NCBI GenBank assembly: GCA_013407085.1
Contig: JACCGJ010001550.1
Span: forward strand, 23,502 to 87,501
Direction: 5' to 3'
Length of the DNA: 64,000 nucleotides
DNA from: Atriophallophorus winterbourni
Taxonomy: Eukaryota; Platyhelminthes; Trematoda; Plagiorchiida; Microphallidae
Position numbers and translations under genes: made by a program. This document shows, in pieces, positions 45,131 to 56,400 of this stretch (positions are counted from its first letter, which is position 1; each line of letters starts with the position of its first letter). The notes below the pieces were generated by a model. It was not told the origin of the DNA, did no database searches, and worked only from the letters and a program-made list of their open reading frames with translations.

Positions 45131-45610
45131 TTATGCCAGTATGCGGTTACCTAGGCCATGACGCTTATCGAATTTCCAAGGAATAGGTACTTCGTAATGT
45201 CCACTTTGGAAACGCGTGCCAACCTCGCCCATCGATAGTATGTGTTTATTTTGTATGGACATGGACAGTGTTCTGCGATCGCGATTCTCGGAAAATTCAC
45301 TTTCAAACAATTTCAAGATATTCTCGTTTATGTCTCTTTGGGTGTTGAGGCAATTTATCGACGCTCTATGCTCGACTGTCGACGTAGGACCAATAATTGT
45401 CCATCCCAATGGTGTCAAATGTGCGAATGGTTGTTTTGGCTTACCGAGCCGCTGCTGTAATACCCAGTGTACTTCTGGAACATTAACTCCCAATAAAATA
45501 CGAACCGTTTTATCCGGGATGTGAGTTAACTTGGCGTCGGATAAGTGACTCAATTGCGTCAATAATGATTCTTCGGGAATTGTCACCTTTTTAACGGGAA
45601 GAGAATCCAT
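45131..45610 (-). pseudogene. BEL segment between protease and RT
   Basis: Reads LLGVNVPEVHWVLQQRLGKP and PLGWTIIGPTS, the conserved stretch linking protease and RT in BEL/Pao polyproteins (Peptidase_A17-associated region). It starts where the preceding protease frame ends. Confidence 0.75.
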
Positions 45611-46110
45611 TACGTACGCTTGATCGACATCAACTTTAGTGCCATCATACAGAAATTGAATGACAAATGACGTGATGGCAGTTTTTGCTTGCGTGTATCA
45701 TGCACTGAGGTAACGTCAACATAGGCTGGCGCACCTGACAGCCCTAATTCCTCGGCTAAGTCAGCTGTCACCAATGTCGCATCCGACCCGTTATCCAGAA
45801 ATGCATTCGTAAGATCTACTACGTTTAGACCTACTACCCTCACTGCAATGATGTACAAGAAACTGCTACATCTTTGAGTGCTTGTCGAATTAATCCTCAT
45901 TGCGTATTTATGCTGAACGGTACGATGCAAGAGCAGGTGATGTTTACCCTTACAACCAGCTTTCCCACTTTCAGAAGCTTGTCTGCAGTCAGCTGCTATG
46001 TGGTTTGCTTGAAAGGAGTTGAAGCAGAGTTTAGACATTCTAAGTCTGTTAATCCTTTCAGCATGAGACAGACTGTCGAACGATGTACAATTTTGTAAAG
46101 CATGTGTCAT
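45610..46110 (-). pseudogene. BEL zinc knuckles and aspartic protease
   Basis: The first part (CFNSFQANHIAADC, then GCKGKHHLLLH) corresponds to the two gag zinc knuckles, but one cysteine in each has become serine. The second part has AFLDNGSDATLV, the protease active site, with Asn where Ser or Thr normally follows the catalytic Asp. It ends in a shifted frame. Decayed. Confidence 0.72.
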
Positions 46111-46271
46111 GGAGCACTGTGGGCATCACGATGACTCAGTTGTTGAAGTGACATTCAATCGAATTCTTCGAGTATTCACATGTGTCAGTGAACCAGCCTT
46201 CGTTTCACGCCCACTAGCTAAAGCACCGAAACAGCTAGTAGCCATTGAGACTTGTCTCTCCAAGAAACGAA

Positions 46272-47414
46272 CTAAGTCCCCAAAGGTAGCTCTCCATCAA
46301 ATCGAATGATTTCATCCACGCACTCAGCCCACTTGTAACGCAAATGTTCGGGTAAGCGCTCGACAATTAACTTCAAATTTGTCGTATTGTTTAGTTCGCT
46401 CAAGCAATTCAACTGTCCAAGAGCAAGCTCGCTATTTCGCATTCGTCGTGCCAATTTTTGCAGGGAACTAATATCAATCTGGAAGATTATGTCTCCACTA
46501 AAAATTTCCTTCAAGAAAGACTGAACAATATCATGCATGCGACCAAATTTCATTTTTAAAATACGTCGCGCTTGGCAATATCCCTCGCTATCCGGGAGGT
46601 AAATACAATGTTCAATTGCGCTCTTCGCATCACCAACGCAATAATGTAGCAAGTACATCAACTTGCGATTTTCGCTAGTGATGCGGTCATCGACAGTCAG
46701 TTCAAAGGCTTTGATAAATTTGCAGAAATCTGTTGGATTGCCATGGAACCTTTCAATGTCTATCTTAGGCAATCCGTCAACATGTGTATCATAGTTTCGC
46801 CTCGAGCCCTCTGCATTCATCGGAGCCTCGCGCAACATCGAACTAACGGAAACCAGACTCCCAACCATAGTTTGTCTTAAGGGGCAGATTTTGTCTTCAC
46901 ACATCACAAAAGAGTCTCGGCCGATATCACACTTAACATCTTCGTCGGATGAATCGAAATCATGCATCATCTTACGCTTAACATCTAGACTGCGCCTGCG
47001 GATCTCCAGCTCTTTCATTTCAATAGCTAACTCTTCGACGTGTACTTCCTTAGCTAACTGCCGACGCTGATCTTTTCGCGTTTTGACTGCGTTAGAACTT
47101 ACACTACCGGCGTCATCTAACCTAGGAGGACGGTGCTGGTTAGAATTTAAGGTAGCGGAAGTGACAGATAAATTATTACAATTTTTAATGGAATGAGATG
47201 AGAGCATAGGAAAACACATAAAATCATGAAAATGCGAGTTAGAAAGTTCAGTACTAGGGAGTTCAGGAATGGAAACGGGGTTCGGGGTAACGTCATTCAA
47301 ACAGTTAGACGACTTGCCAGATCTGGTTCTAGGCATATTATAAGATGAGATATTCTCCGTCATGTGAACCAAATGTCGAGCCAAAAATCCAGCGATAATC
47401 GAAGGATTCTCCAC
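46272..47414 (-). pseudogene. BEL gag
   Basis: A 380-codon frame that formally opens with GTG at 47414. The first ATG is at 47363, and a real start may be there. A charged coiled-coil stretch (QLAKEVHVEELAIEMKELE) lies in the first half. The second half reads LPKIDIERFHGNPTDFCKFI and LLHYCVGDAKSAIEHC, the gag domain common to BEL/Pao elements. A frame break at 46272 separates it from the zinc knuckles. Confidence 0.8.
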
Positions 47415-47435
47415 GCAATAAAAGTATTTGAGTAC

Positions 47436-47804
47436 TATTGATTCTTATTGAGAATCAAGGAAATTCCCCAATATGAAGTTACGCGCAAAATCTCAGGTAT
47501 TTCAGAACCAACGAGGATTTGTCAATAAAAGCGGTACTATATTGAGGAAACCAAATAACTGAAAAACATACCTCAATTATTGGGTTAACCGGGATAGATC
47601 CGGGTCAATGTCAAAAACAGTATCGAGCACGTATCACGTTACGCACACGAGTCCAAACCAAAAAGGGCGCGGTCAAAATGGAGTCAAATTGTTCAAGGTG
47701 AAAGAGTAAAACTAAATGGAGGGAAAAAGCGAAAACAACGATATTTTGGAATACAAATACACATAAAAATTGAAGTGTAGGTGGGAAGGTAAAAAGAATC
47801 AACA
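47436..47804 (-). repeat. 5' LTR of the BEL/Pao element
   Basis: 369 bp, same length and ends as the LTR at 39059-39427, about 6 percent different by eye. The primer-binding site should lie just inside, at about 47415-47435; I cannot match it to a particular tRNA. Confidence 0.9.
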
Positions 47805-47809
47805 GATGG

Positions 47810-48234
47810 GTTATAATAATTCAAAAATGGTCTTACGTATTGTGAAATGGTTCGTTTGAGCTGCCATGGAAATTTCTCATCTAATGGATTATGCATTATC
47901 ATATCATTTCCAATAGACTGGTGCATAATACCAAGATTGAATTCAAGAGTATTTTATTGGTAATATTCGAAAAATTCATAATAGGAGTTGGTGCGTGCAA
48001 TAGGGCGAAGCATAAGTAATATGGTTATTTTTCTTGACTGACAAGATGTCATACTAGGTTGTGTTGATTTATCGACTGAAAAAATCGTAGTTGGAGGTGC
48101 AATTAGCAATCAGTAGTTGTTCCGAATTTCATGTAATTCGGATTCCAAGATGAACGTAAATCAGTTATTCTCGCCGCTCAGTACAGTTCGGTTTACACAC
48201 ACTGGCGCTATTCTTTAGATGATCCCTGAGGTGA
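47810..48234. other. No gene seen
   Basis: Flank of the BEL insertion; no frame or repeat recognised. Confidence 0.4.
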
Positions 48235-48860
48235 TGTGGGTTACCATAAGATTCGAAGTACAATATTATCAACCTAATATATAAGCGAGGAGAAACCAGT
48301 GATCCGGCTAACTACCAGTAGTTGGAAGTCTTTTAGAACGACTGCTGAAAAAAACAGAAAAACGACTTTCTCTTTACCACCAGTGAGCTAGTACATGCTC
48401 ATCATTATTTTACGCGATGCCGTTCATGCGCATCCAATCTCATCGCTGCACATAAGTGCTGAACTTGATATACACCAGCCAGTAGTGGTTGACATCCCTG
48501 ATTTTACACAGAGGCGAATGAGTAGCGACGTTATTCTTGCTTACAAAACACAGCGAATCGAAAACCACCCTCTCCGAGATCTAATAAAAATAATTTCCCC
48601 TCGGAATAAACGTAGTCAATCAAGTTGCCTCTCAATATCGCACTCAAGACTTGACTGTCGTCACCATTTTTTCTCTGTTCATATCTGCTTTCTATGGAAT
48701 GCACTACCGCAAGTCGGCCCTGTGTATTGAATCAACATGAACCCATACAAAAATTCAACAATGTGTTCTTGATTATATTTATTGTAATAGCTGTCACCCA
48801 ATACTAAATGTAAAGCAATTACTTTTTCACCATAAAATCTTGATTCTTGATTCTTGAGGC
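48235..48860 (+). mobile_element. CR1-C remnant with internal deletion
   Basis: Starts with a segment like IYKRGETSDPANY (48265-48310), then jumps to the C-terminal part, open at 48395-48730 (DFTQRRMSSDVILAYKTQRI, FLWNALPQ, GPVY). It ends with repeats of ATTCTTGA / ATCTTGA at 48836-48858, a tail like that of CR1-A. Confidence 0.72.
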
Positions 48861-49620
48861 TTTTGACCGCTTCCCATTCAAACGTCTATTGCTCAAGCGC
48901 CGCGCTATTAGTGTAAAATGGCCTTTTTTAAATTAGATTGAAGACTTCCTACCTGACCGCGATATACATGTCAAGATTAACGGAGATAAATTGTCGACTA
49001 CACGTGCAATTCCCAGGGATCCGCATGGAACTGTTCTCTATCCGTTACTTTTCAAATTAAATATCAATGAACTCCCTGACTTATGAAATCTAGATGGTCT
49101 AGATTTTGCCGATGATCCGAATGTTTCGGCTATAGTAAGTTCTTATGCTGGGAGTACAGTTTTCAAGAAGGAATTGGACAAAGTACTCGATTGAATGGTA
49201 AAATGGCAGCTACCTGTTAACCGACAGAAATGCGCAGTAATGACTCTGGTTCCAAGCACGCCTGAATGTAGTCACTTCCCCGGGGATCATCAAATTATAT
49301 GGGTTAATATTGAGCGTGACATGGGTACAATTGTGACACGGTCACTAAATCCAAGGAAGTGATGAACAGAAATCTGCTGCTGCAAACCCTGCATGGTGGG
49401 CTATTAGTCTGTCGTGCTCAGCGATTACTCCACATATGTTTCGCAGTATTTTTTCAACTTAAGTGAGACCCTTTTCGGAATGTGGTTTGGCAGTAACCTG
49501 TCTACAAACTAAGGTAGAGCGTGACCACCTGGAAACGACGGGCGACAAAAAGAGTACAAGAATTGCTGCTAACTCTTCGCATAATTTCATGACTCTCTCG
49601 TGGTCGGTTCAAGAACCAGT
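48861..49620 (+). mobile_element. CR1-like RT remnant
   Basis: Directly abuts the previous element. Reads FDRFPFKRLLLKRRAI, DRDIHVKINGDKLSTTRAI, LNINELPDL and LDFADDPNVS (catalytic FADD kept), then NRQKCAVM. The rest is degraded. Probably a further CR1 subfamily. Confidence 0.6.
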
Positions 49621-49733
49621 AGTCATGCTCTAAAGCTTCAAAAGCAAAGAGCACTAGCCCAACAGAAGGATTCAGTTGTTATCTTGTTGAATAGCTAATC
49701 CGAGTGAGGGTATTGCAGTAACTGAAAACCAGT

Positions 49734-50032
49734 TTAACACTTTGACTGCGTCGTGCGCCATATGTGGTGCACGCAATGATGTCCCAAACTGCGACGTGGA
49801 CCATATATGGTACACGCTTTATCATGACGCTATATGGCGCAATTTCTGGTCCACGCAACTTGTACCAATTGAGGCTCACTGTTTTTATGTCAGAATCTTG
49901 AAGAACTCACTCCTAGCAAAGCGGCGCACAACCTCTCACCTCGCTGTTTTCTCTGGCACTGAAGTTAGACAGGTTTCGTTACGTCGCACAACCGAATACA
50001 GGGTATTTTGGTAGTCGCAGTCAAAGTGTTAA
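49734..50032. mobile_element. piggyBac-type MITE
   Basis: Flanked by TTAA on both sides (49734-49737 and 50029-50032), the target duplication of piggyBac transposons. The 291-bp body has perfect 13-bp terminal inverted repeats CACTTTGACTGCG / CGCAGTCAAAGTG, similar to termini of piggyBac MITEs. Inside are further inverted motifs around CCATAT. It has no transposase, so it would depend on a partner element. Confidence 0.82.
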
Positions 50033-50410
50033 GCAATTATTGAATAATGTACTGTCTGTAATCACTGGGACTATGTACAGCACTAGACAGGGCTCCTACA
50101 ACTGAGATTTTACGGAACTATGTTGCTGGTAGAATGAGTTGGTGCTCACAAGGACCTGACCATCTATCGTCTCTCCAGATGAAGAAGAAAAAGTAGATTT
50201 TGAGTACTAGTTTAAAATAATTTAAAATAATCGTAAACATTTTTTTTTCGGATCAAAAAAAATTTACCTGTTTTTAAATGTTTTTTTGCTGATTTATGGA
50301 TTGCAATGTGACATTTTGTTTTAACTTATTCGAGCATTTCACATGCTATAGAGGTTGTACATAACCTTTAAAAACGCGCCATTTCAAATCTGGAGGTCAA
50401 GTATCATCCG
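50033..50410. other. 5' flank of the SLC27A-like gene
   Basis: AT-rich; includes a tandem TTTAAAATAA at about 50210-50230. No convincing TATA box near the ATG; the promoter may lie further upstream. Confidence 0.35.
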
Positions 50411-53400
50411 ATGTCGTCGAAGACGACATGGCAACCTTGCTATATCTTCTTCAGCCTTTTATTCATACAAACAATTACATTTGAAGATTCCCTATGGAAA
50501 TCTTTAATAAAATCTTACATTGTTTACTTACTGGCGGGAGGATGGCGTTACCAACGATTGTTTTTATTAACAATACGCCGTGATCTAAAGTGAGTTGCTG
50601 TAGAACCTGTTCTCCATCTGGGTTTTATATAAGATTACTATTTTGTGTTAATCTAGAGTTACTAATGAATTTAATAATATTGCTGTCCAGGTCTAACGCC
50701 ACCCCGATGCCTCCGTATTCTCCTGCTACCGCCTCGCAATATAAGGAAGGCGCAATTCCAAAGCGAGTGTGGCCCGCTATAAGGCCTCCCCGTCCCCGAA
50801 CAGATGACACTCACAATTTTATTTCCACCACACTGTACATACCAACCTGTGGTTATTTTTAAGCTATGCTTTTACACCACAATAAACCATTGAACCATTG
50901 AACCATAGTCATCTTGCTGAATCTGTTGCCGTAGTAATAGACGGCATGTGGGAACACCCTGCACTCTTTTCATCATTATGCTCTTCCAATCTATTTAAAC
51001 GTGCAATCTGCCAGCATGTGTGCTCTCGAAACTGTATTTGCTTGGTTTCTTACTCGAGTTTTCTTTCCAAAAACTTATCATCAAACCTTGTAAGACAGAC
51101 TAGTCAATGCTTCACTGGCCTCCTCGCTTTTCTTTGTTTCCTTCCTCATGCGTTTTTTATTATCTCAATCCACTCTTAGCTTAGGTAATTTATATTCATT
51201 CTGGCATGTAATTTCATATATGCAATGATGCATTAGTTGATGTGACTCACCTAACCACTTCATTTGTCTTGTTCAAGTGCAAATTAGTTGTGGCATCTTC
51301 ATCCGCGGCAGCATTACATTAGTGACGGTTATTAGTGCCAAAAAGCCTTGTTACACTTGAATATATTTCGAATATTTGGAGAATGGTACGACTTAAATGT
51401 CGGAGATACTAGAAAAGCGAGCATAGATAAAATGGAGCGATTTTTCTATTCATCATTTCAAACTTGCATTCAATCAAATGTGGTGAACGAGTTGAGTGAC
51501 CTCAGCATGACTGCGTTATCGCGGCCTTCACAAAAACAGACGCAAGTAAAATCTTGCAGTATTCATGTTCTTTTCTCATTTTATTGAGCGCTAAAGTGTC
51601 ATGACAATTTTCGTTCTATATCAGTGTAGGCCTGAACATGCTGACAGTATTTCAGCTCAACTGAATTTTGTAACCATGTGGTTGAACACATAATAATTAC
51701 TTGACAATTTACCCGATTAACAAAATACTATAGACGAAACCACCACTGAACACGAGTTGAGGTGTGTATGTATGTATGAAATCACAAGTATAATCCAGGT
51801 AAAGTGCCGGACAATAAGAGGCTCAGCATGTGCTAAGTTACCGTCAGGTTGCATTGACCTAGACAGATATGAGAAATAAGAATATAATAGTCAGATTCCA
51901 TACGTTTTCGTATGCAGAGCAGTACCGAAGGTGAATCAGCTACACAGCACAAAAGTACTGCACGATTGCACACCCGTGGTTCAGTAGCCACCGCAATGTT
52001 GAATGGCGCGAATGTATACCCGGAAGTCGATTCGCCCCAACCAATCATCTCAAGGCGTTCATTTACCCAACCAAAATCAGCCACTCCCAGCAAAGCAATT
52101 TCGACTTCAGGGTGAAAAACTAAACCAATTTTCCATTTGCAATACGTAACTGAACCAGCGTATTCTAACTAGATATTCGCTGATTGACAGTCACATTTTT
52201 AAAATCTTGCACCAGAAAATCAAGTATAATGGTCAAAATTATTCTTGCCTTGTAGGTTGACGCTTTTGAGCAGATTTTGGGGTATTTTTTGATTTTGTTT
52301 ACGATCCGAAGACATGGATCAATAAGCCTAACAGTTCCAACTTGGAATGTTCCATCGCGTTAAGACTGGACCTTAACGTGGTGAGATTTTAGAGAAAATG
52401 GTTTGCTACAAGAGAGTTTATGTACCTTCAGAGCCACTCATACCAGGAAGATCAATGGATTGAGGTCAGACGAACACGGTCTCACCTCTTCCCGTGGCCT
52501 TATAAATAAGGCTTTGGTCGAGAACCTAATTATTCTCCCGTCTAGGTATGGGCGACATAGCAGTATTCCAGCCCGCATACAACCATGACTATAACTACAA
52601 AACCCAACTCCATAGTGCATTGGCCGTCGCGCACGCTAAACAGGATCGCATTATCTGTTGCATACAACAGGGCGAGTGATCGGAAATATGCTGCTGCTGG
52701 CCCTACTCAAACTGTTTCTGACCATTCCCCCACCACTCTTAAATACTACTCTCAATCCCAGCCGCAGCAATGACCGCGCAGAATATGGTGGAACATCCTC
52801 TATTAGCGCATTCACAGATCACTTTTTGAAACCCCGGGCCTCTGCTCACATCAGTGTTCTTAATCTCAGAACCCTCCGACAGATAGACCAGCAAGCTGGG
52901 TTGGCTGTTGTCTTAGATAGTTTAACTGTTGATGTTTGCTGTCTTTCAGAAACGTGATTATATGATTCGTCTATAATTACAGAACTTACTGCCCCTCAAC
53001 TTTAGATTCGCTACTTTTTGTGCTGCTCCGGTGATTCTGTAGGTGAAATCTTGGGACAGGCGGCTGTTGGTATAGTGCTGAATTCACGTGCCGAAACCTG
53101 CCTAACTGCTTGGATTCAGTACAATAGCAAGATGTGCGTAGTTAGACTAACCACTTCTAATCAGAAATACTTGTAGCAGCTAGCACTAATTCTGAGAACG
53201 AGAAGAATGCTTTTTACAACTTTCTATACGCTCTTTTGCGACGTGCGAAAAGCTACGATATTGTTGTCTTAGCGGGAGCTATGAATGTCATACTGGGTTG
53301 CGTAGATATGTCTGAATCATAATTAGGTGGTATGTTTGGTCTTGAAGACAAACGCACAGATAACGTCGAACGGTTCACACAATTCTGTGCACAATGTCGT

Positions 53401-56400
53401 TTATTCGTTAGCAATATTTCTTTTCGCTTCATTCTGGACCGGATATTTTTAAGAACAGTTTAGCTGACCACCTGCGACGGATTCATTGCCTTATTTGAAA
53501 CAGTATGATCTTTAGCCTGTTAGCGTAGATCCTGCAAGTCATTTAGAAAGTAAAGCATGTATCGAATCCATGAAGCGATTCAAGGCTGCGGTCCCCGATG
53601 CCATATCACCTGTTTTGTTCAAGGAAGGTGGCCAAACCCTAATTAATACATTAGGGGCTCTTCGCCGTGAAGTGTGGTTGTCAGAATCCATCATTCAGAC
53701 ATGGTGAGAATCGGCTAATATACAGATCTTCAAAAGAGGATTGCTAAGTTCCTTCTCTAATCGCCGTTGGATAAGTCTCGCTACCATCAACACCAGATTA
53801 TTAGCGTTGATATCCCTTCAAGGATTAGTAGCGCGTAGGAAATCACATATCCGAGACCAGCAACCTGGCTTCCATCCATTCAGAGTCTGTCGACCACCCT
53901 TTTACACTTAGACGGATCTCAGAACTGTGGCACACTTATAGGCGGCATTTGATTCAGTCGATAAAAATGTCCTGTTTAACACTTTGCTGTCCAACGGCGT
54001 TCCGCAAAAGTATGTCAACATACTGCGTACACTTTATGCTCATAAATCGCTAGTCCATCTATGCATTGAACCTGAACTCATACAACTCTTACTAAACCTA
54101 TCACTGTTAGGCTGCTCATTTCTGGGCAATGTTCAGAAAGATAGGCGTAGCAGTCAGGCGACTATTTGCATGCATCTCATTACGAAGGACGGTTGATTTT
54201 CTTGAACTGTACCTCACATTAATGTAAAACGCGATAGTAGGCGAAATTCGCATGCTGTATCACCTCACTACCTTGACGGAAAGGACATGCTTGTTTTTAA
54301 TGTGTGGAACGCGTGTTTACTAATTTGCGTGGCGACAAACCTGACGCTTCTTGTAGTAGTTTTCTGCTATCTAGAACTTTAGTAGAGAGAACATCGCCAG
54401 TTATCTGAGCGTCACCATTACCGATACCTTAGCCTGGACTCATCATCTTCTACATATGCACGGATGTGCAATCGTGCAGTACTTTGTGCTGTGTGGCTAA
54501 CACCGTGCTAAATTGATTGGCCATATGTAGTGAGCAGCATGCTGAAACAGGCTGGAGTCTCACTACCATTTCCTGTTCTTTTTTCTTCCTCATATCTGTC
54601 TAGGACCGGGCACCCTGACAGTATCTTAGCCCACGTGCAGTCTCTGACTGTGGCACTTTGACTAGATGAGGCTTGTGCTTTCATACCATACCATATACTT
54701 ATTAAAGTGCGGAGGATATCATTTTACGCGTTTTATCTCGGCTCTCTTGGCGTTCGGCATAACCAGATCTCTCACTTTACCTTCTCTTATATTTTATCTT
54801 CTTTTTTATACTACTCTCCTCCCGTCTTTCTTTCGAAAGATTTTCTGTTAAAATGACGTTGTGTTAGAATTATTTCTCGCGTAATTTCAATTTTCTACGA
54901 ACGCTTCTTGAAAATTTTAATCAAACAACACTGAGTGTCTTGTGATTAACTTATTAATAATATTCTCACTGATAATTCCAATTCACTCCACACCGAACTA
55001 GCTAAATCTTATTGCTTTTCTACAACTTGATCGCAATATATTATATTGCCATCTCGAACATTACTATATCGGCATTCCTTCATCCCATTTGCCTAAAAAT
55101 ATCTTTGTAAAGTTGATGTAGTTATCGAAAAATAAACATTTATCCCGTAGATATTTTTAAATTGTGTCATGTGTCTTTTTGTGTTAAACATGAACGTAAA
55201 GCTAAATTTTTGAATATTTTTGGATAATGCTTCTGTCATCTTCTTCGCACTTCTATTGTGTTCTTCGCTGGCACCAACCGATAGTGGTACTAAATGTAGC
55301 AAATCTATTTATGCAATTCGCCAATATTATTAAAGTAGTCCTTGAATTTTTTTTCTAAATTGCACTCTTCAGGCGTCAAGTCCAATGCATATGCACTATC
55401 AAACCTCAACCTGCACTCATTGCAAATCTTCACTATGTGCGGCTAACATCGTGCTAAATTGATTGGCCACCGGTAGTGAGCTGCATGCCGAAACACGCTG
55501 GAGTCTCACTACCATTTCCATTTTTATTTCCCCCTCATATCTGTCTTGGCCTGGGCAACCTGACAGTATCTCAGCCCACGTGCAGTGTCTGACTGTGCGG
55601 CACTTTGTCTGGATCAGGCTTGTGCTTTCACATCACACATGATGCCAACGTCATTATTCTTGTGTTACTCAGAGATGCGTCACATATCGCAGTTTTTAAT
55701 AACCGTGTGAAATACTCCTGTTTCGGACTAATTTGTTTATTAACTACATTCTGTGTTCATTATTGCTTGTTCACTTCTTCATTTTCAGAGGTCTAAAATG
55801 TCTGTTGGTGGTCTATTACTACACCTATTGGAATTATTATACGAAAGAAACGTTTGCTGATATTTTTGCTCGAACGGTGCGTCGCCGTGGCAGAGACACT
55901 ATCGCGATGTATTTTGAAGACCAAGTCTGGACATTTGGCCAGCTGGATGATTATTCAAACAAAGTAGCGAACATGCTCTTGCAAGCTGGTTTCAAACGGG
56001 GGGACAAACTTTGTCTTCTAATGCATTCGTGTCCTGCTTACATTGGAATCTGGCTGGGTGCGGCAAAGGTAATTTCATGTGCTCTTGATCTTTTCCAGTC
56101 TTGCGTTAAGTAATTAAGTATTTATAGTCTGTTAAATTGAAAAACATATTACCTGGCCCCTTGTTCGTGATGCCATCATGTAAACAATTGCATTTATCAT
56201 CATGTATGATGTATGAAAGCACAAGCCTGATCCAGGCAAAGTGCCGCACAGTCAGAGACTGCACGTGGGCTGAGATACTGTCAGGTTGCCCAGGCCTAGA
56301 CAGATATGAGGGGGTTTATCATCATGCTTCTTTTGTATATTGCAATCAAGCTTCATCTCCAACTCCTCGCTGATTACACCAAAACACTAACAGTCCGTTG

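Larger units (their letters stand above)
39054..47809 (-). mobile_element. BEL/Pao LTR retrotransposon, split by a CR1-A insertion
   Basis: Flanked by the 5-bp target duplication GATGG (39054-39058 and 47805-47809). It has two 369-bp LTRs and codes on the minus strand in the order gag, zinc knuckle, protease, RT, RNase H, integrase, as in BEL/Pao elements such as Sinbad of schistosomes. All domains are present but carry stops and frameshifts, so it is dead. The LTRs differ at roughly two dozen of 369 positions by my count, so the insertion is not recent. A CR1-A copy later inserted between RNase H and integrase. Confidence 0.92.

Noticed and set aside
44088..45524. Plus-strand ORFs of up to 162 codons across the BEL element
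   Set aside because: Antisense shadows of the BEL RT and protease-RT linker frames on the minus strand.
49742..50014. A 90-codon ORF with paired cysteines near its start
   Set aside because: Lies wholly inside the piggyBac-type MITE, whose inverted repeats explain the sequence.
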